From Bilabrum cf. latius (taxonomy: Eukaryota > Bigyra: Bicosoecida > Bigyra > Bicosoecida), in contig OZ237741.1 of NCBI GenBank assembly GCA_965178125.1, positions 682,001 to 746,000 on the forward strand: a DNA stretch of 64,000 nt, given 5' to 3'. Position 1 is the stretch's first letter; each line of letters begins with the position of its first letter. Below the pieces are notes generated by a model. It ran no database searches, was not told the DNA's origin, and worked only from the letters and a program-made list of their open reading frames with translations. Below are positions 38,925 through 50,600 of this stretch, in pieces. The translations under genes were made by a program, and so were the position numbers.

Positions 38925-39587
38925 ATGGACAGAAGCTTGGTGATTAAGGTGCCCAAAACATATACTTCTGTCCTAAATTTTCAGCGAGCGCACGACAGTT
39001 TCGTTGATGATAGCTAGGAAATTGTGGAAATGGTTCAAAATGCAAGGGAGGCGCTTATAACTGCAACTGCAGGTGCATCTAGCAAGCTTCCATGGATACG
39101 AGCCATAGCCAGTTTAAAATACCTAGTAGAGAGACGTCTTGTCCACCATCACCGGTGGGAAGACTCAAAACTGTTTCCTCGCCTTGTAAAACTGGACCCA
39201 GAGTCTGCAAGCCAATTCGCGAAGCTTTCGCAAGAGCACAAACAACTTGATGACGTCTTCTTGGCTGCACGCAATGCTTGCAAAATAATGGTCGATGCAG
39301 ACCCTGCTCGGAATGAGGGTATGGATAAAGAAACCTAGGCAGCCGTAGGTGCCACCGAAGCAGCAGCGGCTTTCGTTCGCGGTCATCTGGAGCGGGAAGA
39401 ATAGCTGGTGATTCCATTGATGATCCATGAAATAGAGTTGAAATAGAAGCGTATGCTCTCAGCATCAGGAATGGGGATGTCTGTAGATTCAGGTGGTCGC
39501 ACGGAAATGCAAGCCGACTAGGCGAGTGGTGGAGCCAGCGGAACCGGGCTCTCTGATGAGCCCTCTCCCAGGATAGCCAAGGGCTAA
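38925..39587 (+). CDS. Hemerythrin-like (HHE) protein
   Basis: A 220-residue frame from ATG 38925 (MDRSLVIKVPKTYTSVLNFQ) to TAA. Hemerythrin HHE-domain iron ligands are visible in order: RAHDSF, then HHHRWEDSKLFPRL, then LSQEHKQLDD, then VRGHLEREE-TAG-LVIPLM, which is the His/Glu pattern of a four-helix di-iron bundle. Homologues usually have a Glu or Gln run before the Leu-x-Pro, so Gln at the TAG fits. Such proteins bind oxygen, NO or iron. Five in-frame TAGs are present, and with the standard code the last iron-binding helix would be lost. The tail is Gly/Ser/Met-rich and short. Confidence 0.75.
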
Positions 39588-39670
39588 AAAATTACGTAAT
39601 GTCACAGCTATCAGCCGACATGCGGTACATTCAGACCGGCAGTACCCCGTTGAAATGTCAAAAGAATGCG

Positions 39671-42586
39671 TCAGCCGTACCCATGTTGGCCTTGCTCCGG
39701 ATGCATCGTGATGCCCTGCCCGGCCTAGGCCGGCACGCCAGCGATGACGTCCCTGCCCGCGCTCTCCAATCCACCCTTGGAACCATGTCTGGGCCTGCTG
39801 TGGCCCCGGGAATCCGCCCCTGAGCCTCGAGATGCAGGCGAGAATCGTGCACCACCGCTGCCTCTCGAGGACGGTCCAAGCGGAGATCGGCGAGACCACG
39901 ACGAAGGCTTCTCCTGCTCCCTAGCTGCGCCTCCTCTCGACCTAGTTCCAGCGCGTCCTCTGCGCCTCACACGGGGCTCCTAGCTGCTTACAGCTGCCGA
40001 GCCCACCTGTGGAGCATCACCATGGGCGTGATGCCCTCCTCGTGTCCGCCCCCCACCCACCTGAAAGGACTTGACCTGCCGCAGGGCGCCGTGCTGCCGA
40101 TGAACCACACCGCGATGGTGCGAGGCAGGGGCAGCCGAGGCCCTCCCTGCAGCCGACCGCACGCGTTCCTGCTCCGTCTCTAGGGCCCTATCAAGCCTAG
40201 CGATGGAATCTTCCCACCTGGCCTTGGGGCGCTCGGGGGCAGCTACGGCCCCATGCTGGCCCTAGCTACCCATACCAGTGGTGCTCTAGTCACGGCCAGT
40301 GCGGGTCCGCTGCGACTGCGACGAGTGGCTGTGACCCTGCTTTCCTGTTCGTTTTGTAGCCGACTTCCCGTGCGACCCGCGGTGGCCTCGTGCTACGATG
40401 CCTGCTCTCATATCTGACGAGCGGGAGCCGTTCGGGCTCGCCGGATTCCCAGCCAGCTCGTTCCGTAGCGGTATGTTGGGGAGGGGCGGGACCCAGCGTC
40501 CTTGCTCCGCTGCAGCTGCAGGGGTCATCGCTTGCTACGCGTCACTTTTTGTCGAGAACCCAGCAGCTGCTCCATGCGGGGAGGCGGCAGCACCGCTGGC
40601 ACCACCGTTGTGTCCCCGCTTTCCCCCCGTCGCCGCTGCTGCTGCGGCTTCCATGGCGCTCAGCACAGGCCCCGGGGACCTGGCTGCCTCTGCTGCCGCC
40701 CGCCTCCTGTCGGCCAAAGGAGTGAATGTAGGTCTATCTAGATCATCCTGGCCATCCCCTTGCGTCCTGATTTCCATGTCACCGTGCTGCCTCGTACTGC
40801 GAACGTCCACGCCGCTTGACCCAGTGTCGCCCGGCTGACCAGCTGACGCGGTGACCGGCCGCAGCGATCCCTCCGCTGCTTGCACCGCAGGAAGAGCTCC
40901 AGCGAGAGCCTCGCTCACACGAGCGATGAGGGTGCCTGCCTGCCGCACCGGCCGCCCCCGGCCCGCCCGCTGCACCGCCTCCATAAGCCCACCCACCGCC
41001 CCAGTGACCCTCTGGTGCGCCGCCAGCAGCCCCCTAGTCGAGCCCGACAGGGCACTCACCTGCAGCCGGAGAGCGTGAAGCTCCACCTCAAGCAATCGAC
41101 TGTGCTCCCTGGCTTCATTCCTTTCCCGCTCTGCCTCCAGCCGGGCCCCCTCTTCCGCCTTGACCTGCTCCTGCAGCTGGCCCAGTGCCTCTGCGCCAGC
41201 TGCCCACGATGACCCCCCGCCGGTGGCAGAGCCGGCATGCAGGGGCACTGGGTCCACCCGGATCTTGGCACATTCCGCTGCGTACCGCAGGGTGCGGTGA
41301 GAAAGCCGGGCGTGGGGTGCTGCCGGAGACACGCACGCCAGAATGGTCACTGCCGCAGCCCCCCCAAGCGGCCTGCACAGCAGCTGGGTCAGCGCGGAGT
41401 CTCTCCACGGCAGCCGCGACTGAGCAGCCGGGGCCAGCTTTCCCCCATTGGATCGCCCACCTGCCCGTGAGGCTGCTGCTAGTCCTGCGAGCACCCGCTG
41501 CAGGCAGAGCAGGCTTCTGTGGATCTGACCGGCAGTTGCGGCTCTGGATCCTGGGCCGGCGGAGGAGGACCCTCTAGACTCCACGGGCTGGTCAAAGTCG
41601 GATTTAGCCGTGTACACCTCTTCCCGGTGGCCGTCTCTCCACCCACCTTGCAGCTTTTGGTCTTCACTGCCGGCCAGGTCCGCGATGGTGACGCGAGATT
41701 CGATCGCTCCATGTGCAGCAGGGCCTGTCGCGGTCGCGCGCGACATGCAGGTCCGTAGTAGCAGGACGGCATGCCCTCGCGAGGACTCCTCGTTCATGGC
41801 ACCGCGGGCCACCGTTCTGTGCCGCAGCCCTTCGCGCACAGCGGCGAGTAACCTGCCGACCGACCTGCACTGCACGAATGTGGCCCCCTCCGGCTCCCAC
41901 CCGCCGTGTCCGTGGGTGCGCCCGGGGCCTGCTTTGGATGGCTGTTCTGTTGCAAGCAACGAAACAGTGTTGATCGATGGCTCTGAGCTGCTTGCATCCC
42001 GCTGGCCAAGCAGCAAAGCCTCAGGTGGCTCTGGCATGAACCAGCCAGATCCTTCACCTGCACCCGCACTGCCTTCCGTGTCCGAGAATTGCACCCATCT
42101 GCCGCCGATTACCTGGCCATCGCAGCTTCTATGGGCCACATTAGAAAGCAAGTCATTCACCCGGCTTCCTTTAACCTCAAGGAACGCGAGCCGAATCGAA
42201 GCAGTAGACCCATGATGTTCTGCCCCTGTGCCCAGCAGCTCAGACGCAACCCTGGCCACAATGCCATTCTGTTCGGCGTTTGATGCATCGAACGGCCAAT
42301 TTCGCCCAATTTTAAACAAACTGTGTGTCTTTCCAGCACTTGAAGCTCCGACAGCCAGCAAAGCGGACGGAATTCCTTGCTCTGCAAGGCGTACAAGCCG
42401 TTGAACTGCCGGGTGTTCGAATGTACCCCTTTGGTCGACTTCTTGGCCGAGCATTGCAACATCAAACCTCTCCCCCAAAACACTTGGCTTTCCTTCGCTG
42501 ACTCTAACGGCAGCTTCTGAAGCTCCAGGCCTTGGCTCATCCGCTAGTAGCGGCCGTAGCCTTGCTACAACGTTGAAGGATCTCAT
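39671..42586 (-). CDS. Divergent kinesin-like motor protein
   Basis: A 971-residue frame from ATG 42586 (MRSFNVVARLRPLLADEP) to TGA at 39671-39673. The motor domain occupies roughly residues 1-470. Its P-loop is GASSAGKTHS (usual GQTxSGKT), switch I is NEESSRGHAVLLL (usual NxxSSRSH) and switch II is DLAGSED. Inserted Gly/Ser loops interrupt the motor, and the C-terminal motor part (SRLPWRDSALTQLL) is intact. A coiled coil follows (EAERERNEAREHSRLLEVEL), then a basic, disordered tail. Six in-frame TAGs all lie in the tail and none in the motor. It lies tail-to-tail with the hemerythrin gene (83 bp apart). Subfamily cannot be assigned by eye. Confidence 0.82.
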
Positions 42587-42827
42587 ACGTTCAACCAGAT
42601 AGAAAACGTGCCATCCATGCAGCCTAAGTAGTACATATTATTCGTATACGACCACCAATGATGCCACCCTTGGCTACTACGTCTGGCTAAAACCCTGGAT
42701 TATTTGTCAAAGCCGGAATTGCCCAGCAAGCTCGACGCTGCGCAGACGAAGCAACAAACGAGTGTCAATCGGGAAATTAACCGTCTAAATGATCCAATAC
42801 ACACAACGGTAGCTATAGCACAGCGGA

Positions 42828-44069
42828 TCACAGGATAACGAGTGCCGGCAGAGCATAAGCCAGCAAGGTGCTCCCCACAAAGGTGAGGGCAGCGAGGCCG
42901 ATCGCCACAGGGCTCTGTCCTGCCGGCTCTGTCAGCCCAGCACCTTCCCTATGGCCAACCCCACCGACCATCTCACTGCCCTCTGACCCCCGGTTCGCTA
43001 GGGCGTGCTCATTTTCAATGCCGGGCAGTGCTTCTCTCTAAGCCCCAGCGGTGCCGGCCGGCAGGCTCGCCTGGCCCGGCCCGCTGCTGCCCCAAGATAC
43101 ATCGCTGCCAGCCGTCACTCCCACCAGCGCGAACAGCAGCATCACGGCCACTGCACACACGAGGCCGAAAATGATCGCGCTGATGAAGCGGCGGCACGCC
43201 GATGGCGCTTTCTTCCCCTTGTCCTTGCCCCCGGACTCCGAGCCGCCCTGCTTTGCCACCTTGCGCCTCGGTTTCGATTTCTTCCGCCCCGACGACTTGG
43301 ACGGCTCGCGTGCCTGGGGCTCCATGTCCTCCTCCAAGGTTCGAGCCACTCGGGATGGCCTCTGTTTCCCACGGTCTGAAGCTCGGGCCCGCGAGCCCGC
43401 GCGCTCGCGCGTCCGGTGGCTCGGCTCCTCCTCCCCGTCGGATGATCCCTCCGAGTCTTCGGAAAGATCCCGGTTGTAACGACGGGCCCGGAGTCCCTCG
43501 TAGTCACCAGCCTCTGGCAAGTCGTCCTCATCAACATCATCAGAGAGTTCATCATCATCGTCCGAGTAGTCAGCTTCAAGCTCTTCGGCCATCGCCTCGA
43601 TTTCGGCAAGCGCGTCCCCATCTAGTTCGTCATCGTACAAATCGTACTCGGTCGACTGCGTTGCTGGCGGCGTATCCGATGCCATTCCGAACTTTCTGCT
43701 TTTCTTTTCAGGTTTCACACCGCCCTCAGCGTTGATAGCTTCGTCCCTGGGGTCATAAAATCCTTTCACCTGCTACTTGTCTGTGGTTTTGGTGAGACGA
43801 GCCTTCCGGCCGGACTGCGTTCTCCGCATAGCCTTTCCTGTCGATTGCGGGGGAGGCGGCAGGCTTCGATTGGTCTGTGCAGATGTCTCAGGTGATCGCG
43901 GAGCATCCGTGCCAAACGTCCTTGACCCCCTGCGGCTCTTTGATTTGTTTCGCCCTGCCTTACTGACGGTTCCTGTGACCTTACGCGCACGAGAAGTCGA
44001 ACGCCTGAACCCAAACCCCTTTTCAGGGGTACTAGAAGTAGAGTCAACTGATCTGCCGCGTCTGGGCAT
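42828..44069 (-). CDS. Acidic two-helix membrane protein, unrecognised
   Basis: A 413-residue frame from ATG 44069 (MPRRGRSVDSTSSTPEKG) to TGA at 42828-42830. The N-terminal third is basic and Ser/Arg-rich, the middle strongly acidic (YDDELDGDALAEIEAMAEEL). A membrane helix (FISAIIFGLVCAVAVMLLFA) follows a Lys-rich stretch. After a polar loop a second hydrophobic helix (IGLAALTFVGSTLLAYALPA) ends the protein. Reading TAG through at 43770-43772 and 43038-43040 joins the parts and adds the second helix, absent under the standard code. Function is unknown; topology suggests an endomembrane or nuclear-envelope protein with a long cytosolic domain. Confidence 0.6.
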
Positions 44070-44668
44070 GTCTTAGATAACTAGTTGCACACAAAACGGT
44101 GTTGTTTCCGATACCTGGGAATTTTGAATGGAATGTAACGTAATATTGTATTTATTACGGATTTCTTCTACAGCCAATTTCAGGCTTCTTGAGAGATCAA
44201 GGCTAACAGCGCGTCTGCACTTAAGTGAGGTATGCAAAGAAACGTTATAGTTAATGCAATACGCATGGGTGGATCGCAGCTTTGACGCCTGTTTTTGATG
44301 GGTTGCCTGACACGCGTGGATACATTGTGGCTTGTTCTTGGTACATTTTCTCACTAAAATTTACCTCTGATTCCGCATTTTCGGAAGTAGCATGTGATAC
44401 TGTTACTTAATGGTCACTTTGATCCTAAATAAGCGCGCTTCATTCTGCAAAATACCAGGAACTAGCCACATCTTGTAGGATCAAGGAATCCTTACGGCCT
44501 GGCACAGACTTTTCTTGAGTTACAAGCCTGGACGCGCTGCGCAACAATACATTGCGTAGTTTGAATTTTTCAGTCGCTTGGTTAATCTCTCGCAGCAACG
44601 ATTGCGCCGCACGCGGGTATTGGCAGCATTTAGGGAGAACTTCGTGTTCCGGAGTACTATAAATTGAA
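44070..44668. other. Divergent intergenic region
   Basis: This AT-richer region lies between the head-to-head membrane-protein gene and the giant SPRY gene. A TATA-like ctataaatt sits immediately before the giant gene's ATG, probably too close to be its TATA box. An in-frame TAA at 44660-44662 fixes the ATG at 44669. No other gene was seen. Confidence 0.45.
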
Positions 44669-47600
44669 ATGTCAGCGGTACCAAATACCGCACCTTTGCT
44701 TGTACGAGCTGCTAGTGCAGCTGATGGGGACTCACCGGCTGATGTCGGACTCGGCAAACGGGGATCGCAAGCCCTGAAAGTGCCAACTGCTGAGATCCAC
44801 AACAAGCTGGGGCGTATCGTTGGGGATTCGCTGCTAGCGAACCCTCTACCACATGGCTCACTAGCGCACCTGACTGGATTCGGGGCGGGGCCCGCAATTT
44901 CAGAGATGGATGCCCCTATGGCTCTCCGCACCGACCTGTAGGCGGTCCGCGACCGTCTCCGCATGGAGCCTGGGCTGGGATACCGAGGTATGCAGCTGCA
45001 GGATGCGGGGGAGGCCGCTGATGGAGACGCAATCCTTTAGACCGCCCAGGTTGCAGCCAGGGCTGCCCACGGCCAGGAGCATACCCTGAAATCGCCCAGC
45101 CGACCGGAGAGCCTGCCGGACGCTGGGCAGGAGCTTTCGGCCGCTGCGTCGGGGGCAGGAGCTGCAGGCTCCGGTGCGGCTACGGGGCAGAGGGTCAGCA
45201 GCAGCAGCAGCGGTGACAAGCGGCTGGCGACAAGAGCCATCGCCGACGTGTCCCCTCTCCGACGCGTAATCCTGCAGGCTGCACTGGAGGACGAGAAAGG
45301 TCGCTAGGGCGGAGGGCACCGGCTGCTGGTCGCAGTCAGCGTGATGCGGTCGCTGACGAACAGCCCAGAGGTCCTCCCCATGCCGTGCGATACCAAGGCC
45401 CTCGAAGAAGCCATCAGTGCTTGCCCAGCTGCCACCGATGCCGCCGTGGATGCTGCCCTGGCCCAGCTCATTGAGGTGGGGCGGAGCAACGAGGAGCTGC
45501 ACTCACTGCTGCTCGCTGCAAGGCTGGCAGGGTGCATCGCCCGGGCAAGGAAGTCAAGTAGCGGGACAGAAGGAGACGACCTCACCGCCAGTGGGGCCGT
45601 ACTTTCGGCTGTGCGAGGGCTGTCTGAGCTTCGCGTAGCTGGAAGCCAGGACGTCGCTGCTGTGGCGCGGGGCCTGGCAGATTCCGCTCGGCTGACCGAA
45701 CTGCGAACATCGCAGGCTTACTCAGACATTGAGCTGCTGGAAGGGCCCGGTGGTCAGGTGGGACCCAGCTCGGGGGCAGGGGACCAGCCGGCCTCGCAGG
45801 GTGCAGGCAGCACCTCTTCGACGTCCTCATACAGCATGCCGGGCCACATCCGGCTGATCCCCGTCGGGGGACGAGCGGACGTCAACGACAGCTTCTCAGA
45901 GTGCAGGAGCAGCAAGGAGGGCTTCGCGACGGTGGCGGCGATGGGGATGCGCATCATTGCCCCTTCCGAGAGCGAGAAGAAAACCGCGGGCAAGTCTGGT
46001 ATTGTGGCTTCGGGTCAGAGTAACAAGTGGTACTTTGAGGTGCAGTCGAACTAGCCTTCCACGTTTCAGGTCGGTTGGGCCACTGAACGCTCATTCGACC
46101 GTGTCTCTGAGTATGATGCGCCGAGTGATTAGCCACAGCTTAAGCGCAGTGAGAGCCGCGGGCTGGCGAGCCCATTCGGGGCGCAGAGCACGAGCGATGT
46201 CGGCAGAGATAACTTCGACTTCAGGACCGGAATGGGGGTAGGAGACAACTACACGTCCTGGGGGTATTGCTTGAAGAGGCAGAGGCTGTTTCGATCGCAC
46301 AGCGATCACGCGCAGGATGTAGCCACCGCCGAGCAGCGCGCAGCAGCACTGGCCACCTCGGGCTCTGGTACGGGGAGTCGTGGCAGGCGTGGAGGGCACT
46401 CACAGGCCCCACGGAGTGGATCTTCGTCGTATGGCCCGCTCAGTGGTAGGCAATATGGCAGACAGGAGGTCATCGCATGCGCAGTGGATTTGGACGCAGG
46501 CACGATCAGCTTCTGGTCCAAGGGCGAGGATATGGGACCTGCGTTCGTGAACGTTGGCAAGGACGTGTAGCGAGGCGCGGGGCAGGCGTTCTTCCCGGCT
46601 GTATCCTTTAGCAGAGATATCGCCGCTCGATTCAACTTCGGAAATGATCCATCAAGACCGTTGCAGCATGCTGCTCTCGCGAAGCGGCTGGGGTATCGGC
46701 CAGTAGCCGATGCTGTGCCGGGCGGTGCTGCTCCTCCCACACCTGTGGGGAAATTGGTGGGAAGCAGCTCTTTTTCGCAGCAGTCACAGCCATCGTATGG
46801 CGGCATGGGGTGGGGATCGAGCGGAGGGGGCAAGGCCAAGAAAAAGCACCATCATCACCACAACCAAAGGCTGGGAGAAAGCAGCTCGCAAACATCGCAG
46901 GGTGAACAAACGCCTGGCAGGATTGCAGGGATCCCTCGGGCACCGGGAGCGACAGATCACCTGCCCGGCATGCTTGACCTAAGCAACGAAAGCGTGCAGA
47001 TGGCCCGCCGTGCGATTCAGGACGCTGTGGATGAACTTCGGGGCGGATCCCACGAGCGAGACGAGGCTGAGCTTTCTGCACTTGCTTGCAAGAAATTGCA
47101 GAAATTGATCGATGCTGCAGCACCGCAGCCTGCTGAGGGCGACGCAGACGGCACGAAGACACCGCAGCTGAAGGGCGAAGCCTGCCTTCGCATCGATCCG
47201 GATAGGGTCGTTCTTCTGCAGCCGGTCCCAAGCGGCAATGAAGACATGAGCGATCGCATACGTTTCTCGACCAATCTGACGCTTGAAGTCCTCTACAGGC
47301 CGCTGGCCAGAGTGCTCAAGGCGGGACCGGCTGATGAACCGGAGCCAGAGGATCCCGTGCAGCACGATAGCCCTGCCAAATCGAAGAAATCTTAGAAAGC
47401 GACGCCCAGTGGGGAGGAGGAGGGTGTTTCTGTCGTATCGTTCGAAGAAGCTTTCTCGCACACCGGCGGTGTGGGGAAGCGCGTCCCAGGCATGCCAGAG
47501 TTCTTGCCTTTGGCTGGCAAGCCCTTGGGGGAATCAAATGACAATACCTCATTGACAGTGACGCAGGTCGGTGGGAATGAATCAGCCTCATCTTCTGCTG

Positions 47601-50600
47601 GAACTGTCGACGAGGAAGCAGTGTTGAAATCCTCTCGCATCGCATTGCAAGCATCCAGGCGGCTGCTCCAAGACCGCAGAGGTGTGTTTAGTACGACTGA
47701 TTCACTGGCCGCAGACACTATCAATGATATTGCTCTGTCGGCCGTGGCCGAACGAAAGAGGCTGCAGAACGTCCAAGAGGCGCGGCAGGCAGATGCTATG
47801 GCTGCCAGCAGTAGCAGCGGTAGCCCAGGTACCGTACCAGCCGGTGAAATGACGAGGCAGTGGTATGAAGAGAACTGTGAGAACGGGCATCAGGATGCTC
47901 TAAAGGAACCGCTTTGTACCCTTGTGAAGGTGGGTGAATCGCAGGGATTCAAGTTCGGCTTCACAAAGAAGGGTCAGCTCGTGTTTGCGCTGAATACCCC
48001 GTCAAGCTGTCCTAGCTTTGATGCATCGAAGTCCTAGGGCAAGACCGTCGTCGCCAGGGTGGTGTCTCCGCCAGGGGCTATCGGGGACAAGCATCTCGGC
48101 CAGTGGGTCCACTTGGCTGTGCAATTTGACAACGGCACAGTCACCATGGCTGTCGACGGAAAAGTCGTCGTCAAGCAGGAGCTCAGGACGAGGGAGGCAG
48201 TGGTTCAGAAGGCAGCAGCATTTAGGACGGGCAGGGCCGGCCGAGCTTCGAAGGGTCACGAGAGCAAGGGCTTCGAGTCACAGGTGCTGACCTAGTTGGT
48301 GCAGGAACCGAAGAGCGGGGTGGTTGGAGGTGACTCCAACAAGAGAGGCGTGTCAGATGCAAGGACATGCGCAAACGGGGACTTTGCCTGCGTGCGATTG
48401 TGGCGACGACCTCGCCTTTCGCATCTGTCGCAAGGCGCTAGGCAGCGCAGCTCGCAGCTGTACTCGTACGAACGTGACAGCAACATGCTGAAGCTGGAAT
48501 TTGCGTTCTTTGAGGGAGTCGGGCACCGGACCCATGAGACTGGGGGCGCATTCCTCGGCCACATCACTGATCCAACCATCCGTTCCAAGCAGCAGGAGGC
48601 CGGGCTCAGCAAAAGCTCATCTACCTTGCTTCTACCAAGTACAGCATGGGTATCTGCCCAATAGAATGCAGACCCGGCCCTAAAGGCGCTCGAATTCGAA
48701 CTGAAGCTGCGCTAGTGCATGGCTACTCGACAACGCGAAGCCGCCAAGCACCAGAAGGCACAGCTAGAGGCCGCTCGATCTGATAGAAGCCATGGGCAGC
48801 AATGGGCGCTCAGCGCCGTCGGTGCTCTTGAACCAGCCGATATCGAAGCTATGTTTGAAAATGGCACCAGTGCTTCAATGCGGCTGCAGGCGTGTGCTCC
48901 TGCAATTTTGGCACACGTGGCTCGCCTGACCTGTGAAGAAGAGGACGAAGCTGCAATTGCTGCGTGCATTGGACCTGGCGCCTTGCCCGAAACTGCTTGG
49001 AGGAGAACGAGACATGCATCTCATGCTGACCGCCTGAAGGCAATGATTCTTTCAAATGAGCGTCGTCGCGACGACTGCCGGTTCGCAGTTGTACCCGCTA
49101 TGCACTCTGCGAGCACCAGCACTCATCCAGTGACTGGTGTGCTCCTAGCATCGTTGGCACAGCATGGCCTTGATTTGTCTTCGCACGCAGAGCTCGAGAT
49201 GCTGTCCGTCGTTGCCACCGGATGTGTTCGAGCTGCGTCCCTATCCATGTCGTCGTTCAATTTGGAGTTTGCTGAGGGCGCTGAGTATGCAAGCAGGAAG
49301 AGATCAGCCCTTCGCTGGCTGCACAAGAAAGTGTAGGGCAAGACGGAAGCAGAAGCCAGGGCCCTGCGACTGGTATCACTGCTGAGGGTGCCATACGGTA
49401 CCGCCACTTTGGACGTTGGCATGGAGCACCTTATCACGAATGAAGTTCACTTCGCCTGCATCGGACCTTTCGAGTTTGGCGACGCTGTCGAGCTACTGGA
49501 TTGCTTGGGCCACGCGGGAAGGGATGACACCGCCATCGTGCGTGCGGCCGATCTATCTGCTGCAATGGCATGCAGAGGTTCGGACGATTTGCATACGTTT
49601 GCTGTGTGTAGCGTCCTTGCACAGTACTGTAGGGCCATTCGCGCCAACCGAAGCTGTGCGAGTGGAGCCACGGTGAAGAAAATATGCGAAGACCTCGGCC
49701 TACAAGCTGAGTCTGCCGAGGGCGCAAGCATCTGCCCGACGTCTGCAGTTGCGGCCAATGCATTGTGGAGGTCGATTGCTCGGTACTTTGTCGGAAATCG
49801 CGCCGCTGTTGTGGAGCAGCTCCTGGCGACCGTACCCATGCTCGCAGAAGACGAGCGTGTTCTCCCGCCGAAGACGCACGAAATCATCTCTGCCGAGCTA
49901 GGCTTTGTGTCAGAGAGAATCTCTACCCCGTCATTTGAGGAAGCCGATGAGGCTGCAGCGGGCTAGTAGGGCGCAGACGAGAAAGCAGAGACGGAAGGAG
50001 GAGCCGCAAACGCATGGGAGGAGTAGCATGTCCCGTCAAGTTATTCTGGCTTGTCCACCAATGTGATCCAGTCCGCGAGGTAGCTCGAAATGGCCGGATC
50101 CATTGCGTGTACTGCCGCCATGGACTACCAGCTCGCGCTACGGCTAAGCTCGGATGATGCGCGCTTGATCAAGACGCATGTTGAGCCATGGCTGCAGCAA
50201 GTCGGCAGATTTGGTGCAAGCGCTGCTGCTGCTTCTGCTGCTACCGCATCGCCGAGCACGCTGGAACTGGGCCTGGCCTCCGACGATGATTCGAAGTTTC
50301 AACGGCAGTTGTAGTACCAACTAGGTCTGCTGCATGACACTGTGACTCGGTCACTGCAGACAAACGCTGGAATTGGACTACGGATGGGCATGGTGGGTGT
50401 CCGACTTGGCAAGCCGCAGATGGGCGCGCTTGCTTTGTCTACCGCAATGATTGGCGCTCCCAAGCTCTTGTGTGACCAGGACTATAACACGGCGTACGCT
50501 GAGCTAACTAGCGCCGTACAGGGGTCAAAGGCTGCAGCAGGTGGTGCGACATCTGACTCGTCTAAGCTGATCCAACGGGGCTGGAAGCTTGAGCGCGAGC

